Shown here: positions 60,355-64,000 of the stretch, piece after piece
How positions within the stretch are numbered: position 1 is the stretch's first letter
Layout: each line of letters opens with the position of its first letter
Source: an uncultured Serinicoccus sp.
Lineage (GTDB): Bacteria; Actinomycetota; Actinomycetes; Actinomycetales; Dermatophilaceae
Assembly (NCBI RefSeq): GCF_947487915.1
Contig: NZ_CANKYH010000005.1
Coordinates: forward strand, 124,001-188,000
Reading direction: 5' to 3'
Length of the DNA stretch: 64,000 nucleotides
Notes under the pieces: generated by a model
What the model was told of the DNA's origin: nothing
Databases searched by the model: none
Seen by the model: only the letters and a program-made list of their open reading frames with translations
Made by a program: the position numbers and the translations under genes

Positions 60355-61727
60355 TGGTCCTCGCCCTCCTCACTCGCGTCGGCCGACTCGGGCCAGCCCG
60401 CCTCGATGTCGTCGGCGACCTCCTGGGCGGTCTTGGCCCCGCTCTGGAACTCGACCATGCCGGTCCAGAACGAGCCCGAACCGACCTCGCGGGGCATGAC
60501 GTCGGAGCCGTCGTAGCGGAAGACGTCGGAGCCGTAGCCGAACTCGGCGATCTGCCGGGTCACCTCGTCGGGGTAGAGGCTGGTGTCGAAGCTGGTGTGC
60601 GGGCTCAACCAGCCGCCGGCCTCCGCCCACGGGCCGCCGAACTCGTCGGAGGAGAGGAACTCCATCACCGCGGCCACGTCGGTGTCGTAGGTGAACGCCG
60701 CCGCGAGGTCACCGCCGCCGAGGATGGGCTGGCCGTCGAAACCGCCCTCGGCGGGCGGGAAGACGAAGATGCCGACCTCCTCGTCGAGGTTCTCCTGGAC
60801 GTCCTCGGGGAAGAACGTGGTGGCGAAGTTGCCCTGCCGCATGAGGTAGCAGCCGGGGTCGTCGTTGAACGCCGGGTTCATCGCCTCGGCGAACGGGGTG
60901 TTGAGGATGCCCCGGGAGCCACCGAGGACGTTGCCGTCCTCGTTGGCGAGGTCGCCGTAGGTCTCGATCGCCTCGACGACACGCTCGTCGTTGAAGGGGA
61001 TGCGGTGGTAGATCCAGTCGTCGTAGACGTCCGGGCCGTGCAGGCGGAGCATGTACTCCTCCACCCAGTCGGTACCGACCCAGCCGGTGGCCTGGTCGGA
61101 CTGCCACCCGATGCACCAGGGCGGCGTGTCGGCGTCGGTCCGGATCTGGTCGGCGACCTGGTCGAGCTCGTCCAGGTTGGCCGGCTCCGTGCTCCAGCCG
61201 CCCTCCTCGTAGGGACCCTTGGGGTACCAGACGATCGACTTGACCGCCATGCGCATGGGGGCGGCGTAGACGCGACCGTCGAACCGGGCGGAGTCCAGGA
61301 AGCCGTTGACCAGGGTGCGGTCGATCTCGTCGTAGTCGAGCATCGCGTCGACCGGGACCAGCTCTCCGCGCTCGGCGAGGTTGAGCACCCCGCCGGGCTG
61401 CGGGAAGAGCCCGATGTCCGGCTTGTCGCCGGCGTCCACCCGCACCTGGATCGTGTTGGTGAAGTCCTGGTCCGAGACGTAGTCGATGGTGATGCCGGTC
61501 TCCTCCTGGAACTCCTGGAGGGAGGCGTTGAACAGCTCCTCCTCGGCTCCACCGAAGGCGCCCAGGATGCTGACGCTCCCGTCGCCCTCCTCGGGCTCGG
61601 CCCCGACGGCTCCGACTGCGCCGACCGACCCGGCATCGGGATTCTGCAGACAGCCCGTCAGGGTCAGCCCGACCGCTGTCGCGAGCGCCGGGACCGTGGC
61701 ACGTCGCCACCTCGTAGTCGCCACCAT
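60351..61727 (-). CDS. sugar ABC transporter substrate-binding lipoprotein
   Basis: Extracytoplasmic receptor of the CUT1 importer, 458 residues. The signal peptide ends in the lipobox LTLTGC (Cys about 26), so it is a lipoprotein. The mature part is a family 1 solute-binding fold (VSILGAFGGAEEELFNASL, PDIGLFPQPGG, ...GYLM..). It resembles AglE, suggesting sucrose, trehalose or maltose. The ATG has AGAGGAG upstream. It is the first gene of the operon; its upstream region has a palindrome and a promoter. Confidence 0.92.
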   Translation of the reverse strand: MVATTRWRRATVPALATAVGLTLTGCLQNPDAGSVGAVGAVGAEPEEGDGSVSILGAFGGAEEELFNASLQEFQEETGITIDYVSDQDFTNTIQVRVDAGDKPDIGLFPQPGGVLNLAERGELVPVDAMLDYDEIDRTLVNGFLDSARFDGRVYAAPMRMAVKSIVWYPKGPYEEGGWSTEPANLDELDQVADQIRTDADTPPWCIGWQSDQATGWVGTDWVEEYMLRLHGPDVYDDWIYHRIPFNDERVVEAIETYGDLANEDGNVLGGSRGILNTPFAEAMNPAFNDDPGCYLMRQGNFATTFFPEDVQENLDEEVGIFVFPPAEGGFDGQPILGGGDLAAAFTYDTDVAAVMEFLSSDEFGGPWAEAGGWLSPHTSFDTSLYPDEVTRQIAEFGYGSDVFRYDGSDVMPREVGSGSFWTGMVEFQSGAKTAQEVADDIEAGWPESADASEEGEDQ

Positions 61728-61802
61728 TGGCTCCTCTCTCCATCAGCGCCCACGGCCACCGCCTCACGGAACAGGGGTGCATCGCATGAGCCACTCTCTC
61801 GG

Positions 61803-61858
61803 AACCTAGCGCAGACCCGGCGTGCGATCAGCCCTCGCGAGGTCACGCTTTGGTCACG
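61803..61858 (-). promoter_or_regulatory. promoter and operator candidates of the sugar-importer operon
   Basis: On the minus strand TAGGTT (61808-61803) lies 17 bp after CTGATC (61831-61826). Directly upstream is the perfect palindrome CCTCGCGAGG (61833-61842) with a central CG as in LacI-family operators, and GGTCACG repeated at 61841 and 61852 (11-bp spacing). The regulator gene is not in this window. Confidence 0.4.
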
Positions 61859-61900
61859 GAACGCCAGCACCGGCGCCCTCCGGCCGCCGCCTGCCTGACG

Positions 61901-62422
61901 CTACGTCACCTCCTGCAGGCGGCGCATCGCCGCGGCCACGTGCGGACCCAGCTCGGCGTGGTCCACGTCGCGTCCGTCGAACCGCCAGCCGATGACCCGC
62001 TCGCGCACGGGCACCCCGCGGCAGCGGGTGCACACGAGCACCCGCGTCGGACGCCGGTGACGGTGGACCAGGTGGCCGGCGGCGCAGCGCCCCTGCCAGC
62101 GGCCGGGCACCACCGGCCCCTCCGCCCCCACCGTGTAGCACCGCTCCCCGGTCGCGCCGAGGGACCGGGCGCGGGCACGCCATACCCCATCGTGGCCGTG
62201 GCCGGGGCCGACGAGCGCGTGCGCGACCTCGTGCAGCACCGTCTGACGCACCTGCGCCTCGTCCTGCACCGCCGTGATCGCCCGGCTGAGCGTGATCCGC
62301 CGGTCGGTCCAGTGGCACGCTCCGGCCCGGACCTTGGCCCGGTCGAAGCCGAACCCCCAGCCCGCCAGACCGTGCTCTCTCATCAACCCCCGGGCCAGCG
62401 CCCCCGCCTCGTCGAGTTCCAT
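61901..62422 (-). CDS. SprT-like zinc metallopeptidase
   Basis: SprT-family protein, 173 residues. The zinc motif LHEVAHAL supplies His64, Glu65 and His68, and GPGHGHDGVW the third ligand. A C-terminal zinc ribbon has Cys113, Cys131 and Cys134 (CAAGH...CTRC). SprT/Spartan relatives process DNA-protein crosslinks in eukaryotes; the bacterial role is unclear. ATG 62422 gives a normal-length protein. It is divergent from the DUF6394-like gene over 54 bp. Confidence 0.88.
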   Translation of the reverse strand: MELDEAGALARGLMREHGLAGWGFGFDRAKVRAGACHWTDRRITLSRAITAVQDEAQVRQTVLHEVAHALVGPGHGHDGVWRARARSLGATGERCYTVGAEGPVVPGRWQGRCAAGHLVHRHRRPTRVLVCTRCRGVPVRERVIGWRFDGRDVDHAELGPHVAAAMRRLQEVT

Positions 62423-62463
62423 GCCCCGCACCCTAGGAGGCGGCACCGACAGACCTACGGCGT

Positions 62464-62469
62464 TATCGT
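62464..62469 (+). promoter_or_regulatory. -10 element of DUF6394-like gene, leaderless
   Basis: TATCGT ends 7 nt before the GTG at 62477, the same layout as at lgt. It favours GTG 62477 over the in-frame GTG at 62471. Confidence 0.4.
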
Positions 62470-62476
62470 CGTGGCT

Positions 62477-62863
62477 GTGAACCTTGAGAAAGTCGTGTTC
62501 GGCTTCTTCGTCCTGCTGGCGGCGACCCTGAACTTCGGGTACGTCCTCGGCGACATCGACAACCCGCGGCTGCACAACGTCTACGAGCTGTACGCCGCGG
62601 TCGTGGTCAACATCATCGCGACCATCCTGAAGTTCGGCGACCGCACCCAGATCGGCGCGGTCCACCTGGCCACCTCCCTGGTCGCCAGCATCCAGCTCAT
62701 CGTCGCCGCGCTCGTGTGGATCTGGGCCCGGCACGTCGACCCGGGCGGGCTGACCGGGCAGCACATGAGCAGCGTGGTCTCCATCGCGGCCGGCGCGCTG
62801 CTCGCCAACATCGTCTCCATCGTCCTGCTCGTCGTGGAGACGGTCTCCTACCGCCGCCGCTGA
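62477..62863 (+). CDS. small membrane protein, DUF6394-like
   Basis: Integral membrane protein, 128 residues with four helices. NLEKVVFGFFVLLAATLNFGYVLGDID, then ELYAAVVVNIIATILKFGDRTQIGAVHLATSLVAS match a conserved small family (DUF6394) that occurs next to potassium channels. The channel gene starts 16 bp downstream on the same strand, suggesting an accessory subunit (inference). The start is GTG 62477, set by the -10 at 62464. Confidence 0.78.
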   Translation: MNLEKVVFGFFVLLAATLNFGYVLGDIDNPRLHNVYELYAAVVVNIIATILKFGDRTQIGAVHLATSLVASIQLIVAALVWIWARHVDPGGLTGQHMSSVVSIAAGALLANIVSIVLLVVETVSYRRR

Positions 62864-62879
62864 GCGACGTCGCCCACGA

Positions 62880-64000
62880 TGGCCAACCTCCTCCAGCTCC
62901 TCGGCCGCGGCAAGCCGGCCCGGCCGCGCCCGGACTCGCTGCGCCGCTACCGCGTCGACGTGCCGATGGAGCTGCCGACGACCGACGCGGTCTTCCTCGT
63001 CCTGCGCCGCATGCGGACGCCGCTGGTCGTCATCGTCAGCGTCTTCGCCATCATGACCTTCGGGCTCAGCATGATGCCGGGCACCGAGGAGAACCCGGAG
63101 CGGCTGGCCGTCTTCGACAGCTTCTACGTCATCAGCTACACCGGCCTCACCATCGGCTACGGCGAGGTGCCGCACGAGTTCAGCTACGCGCAGCGGATGT
63201 GGGTCACCGCCACCATCTACGCCTGCGTCATCGCCTGGTCCTACAGCATCGGCGCGCTGCTCTCGCTCTCGCAGGAGCAGACCTTCCGCCAGGCCATCCG
63301 CCTGCAGCGCTTCGGCCGCAAGGTCCGCGGCCTCCAGGCCCCCTTCGTGCTCGTCGTCGGCTACGGCCAGGCGGGTGAGGCGGTGTGCCGGGCGCTGGAG
63401 GACCAGGGGCGCGACTTCGTGGTGCTCGACGAGGACCCGCAGCGGGTCCAGCAGCTCGCGCTGGACGGCTACTCCAGCGACCACCCCGGTTTCGCGGCCA
63501 GCGGGCGGGACCCCCGCATGCTCGGCCTGGCCGGGCTGGGCCACGACCGTTGCGAGGCCGTGCTCGCCCTCACCGACAGCGACGAGACCAACCTCTCGGT
63601 CGTCATGTCGGTCAACCTGCTCCGTCCCGAGCTCATGGTCATCGCGCGCTGCAGCGACCGCGAGCACGCCCAGCAGATGCACGACTTCGCCGCCGACGTC
63701 ATCATCAACCCCTTCGACCGCTACGGCGCCTACCTCGTCATGGCCCTGCGCCGCCCGGCCGGGTTCCGGCTCGCCTCCTGGCTCATGAGCAAGCGCGGCT
63801 CCAACCTGCCGCACCGGCTCTCCCACCTCACCGACGGGCAGTGGGTGGTCTGCGCGGACGGCACCTTCGGCTTCGAGGTGACCCGCGACCTGGAGAGTGC
63901 CGGACTGGACGTCATCCTCGTCGACCCTGCGGACGGGCGCCCCGACGTCTCGGACGCCGTGGGGTTCATCGCCGGCGCCGAGTCCGACATCGTCAACATG
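62880..64000 (+). CDS. potassium channel with RCK/TrkA-N domain, cut by window edge
   Basis: Two-helix K+ channel protein; 373 residues are visible and the frame is open to the end of the window. The first helix (about 47-66), pore helix with selectivity filter TIGYG (91-95) and second helix (about 104-128) precede an RCK domain whose Rossmann motif is VVGYGQAGEAVC (160-170), with the acidic VVLDED at the end of the second strand for NAD binding. A second TrkA-like domain begins near 315 (WVVCADGTFGFEV). ATG 62880 starts the gene. It moves K+ across the plasma membrane; gating ligand unknown. Confidence 0.9.

Overview
The window is very GC-rich DNA (I estimate a little above 70 % G+C) with near-exclusive G/C third codon positions, many GTG starts, start/stop overlaps of the ATGA/GTGA type and many apparently leaderless promoters. 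A fused CydDC, a BlaI/M56 pair, DUF5926, DUF4446 and CsoR-type copper control all point to an actinomycete (Actinomycetota), most likely Micrococcales of the Intrasporangiaceae/Ornithinimicrobiaceae type. The genus is inference only. The window reads as ordinary chromosome: I see no phage, integrase, transposase, rRNA, tRNA or CRISPR array.

Layout. 1-8.8 kb: a phenylacetate-catabolism island. paaN, a GNAT-NUDIX fusion and an alpha/beta hydrolase run leftwards. paaH, paaI, a membrane protein and paaK run rightwards. A MerR-type regulator and an AbiEi-like/DUF559-like gene lie between them. 9-17.2 kb: a four-gene FtsX-type ABC exporter operon (two giant permeases, two ATPases, one ATPase with an AbrB-like tail), ending in a tandem hairpin array. 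17.4-19 kb: a deaminase and galE. 19-26.9 kb: a BlaI-like repressor and M56 peptidase followed by cytochrome bd oxidase cydA-cydB-cydDC. 26.9-31.2 kb: an autoregulated-looking HTH/membrane gene pair, then purB with a coupled barstar and secreted guanyl-specific RNase, a frameshifted methyltransferase-like gene and a small membrane protein. 31.2-33.9 kb: a MITE-like element, a DHFR-like protein, an MBL-fold hydrolase and an XRE/membrane pair under a perfect palindrome. 33.9-38.1 kb: csoR-copZ-copA copper efflux and a convergent lipoprotein gene. 38.2-45 kb: a VOC protein, an rRNA-methyltransferase-like gene, a HAD phosphatase and a two-component system next to an ABC-2 exporter. 45-56.2 kb: housekeeping and envelope genes (serS, lipid kinase, DUF4446, a membrane phosphatase-like protein, GT2, DUF5926, a 3-hydroxyisobutyryl-CoA hydrolase, lgt, a MurE-like ligase). 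56-61.9 kb: amylosucrase with a three-component sugar ABC importer. 61.9-64 kb: an SprT-like protein, a DUF6394-like protein and a K+ channel cut by the right edge.

Functional links. PaaK activates phenylacetate, and PaaH, PaaI and PaaN act in or around the CoA-bound pathway; the ring epoxidase genes are not in the window. BlaI/M56 is positioned to control the bd oxidase. CsoR sits at its own operator, and a second, more perfect CsoR-type box 22 kb away heads a 55-residue Cys/His-rich protein gene, suggesting a two-locus copper regulon. Sugar importer and amylosucrase form one transcription unit for sucrose or a related alpha-glucoside.

The most unusual signals are (i) an octamer, GGCATACC, that occurs about thirty times on either strand where about two are expected and that even imposes rare ATA codons; (ii) the CsoR-box/small Cys protein unit; (iii) the purB-barstar-RNase operon; (iv) several intergenic hairpin or repeat families; and (v) two textbook-quality operators in front of small uncharacterised HTH/membrane gene pairs.
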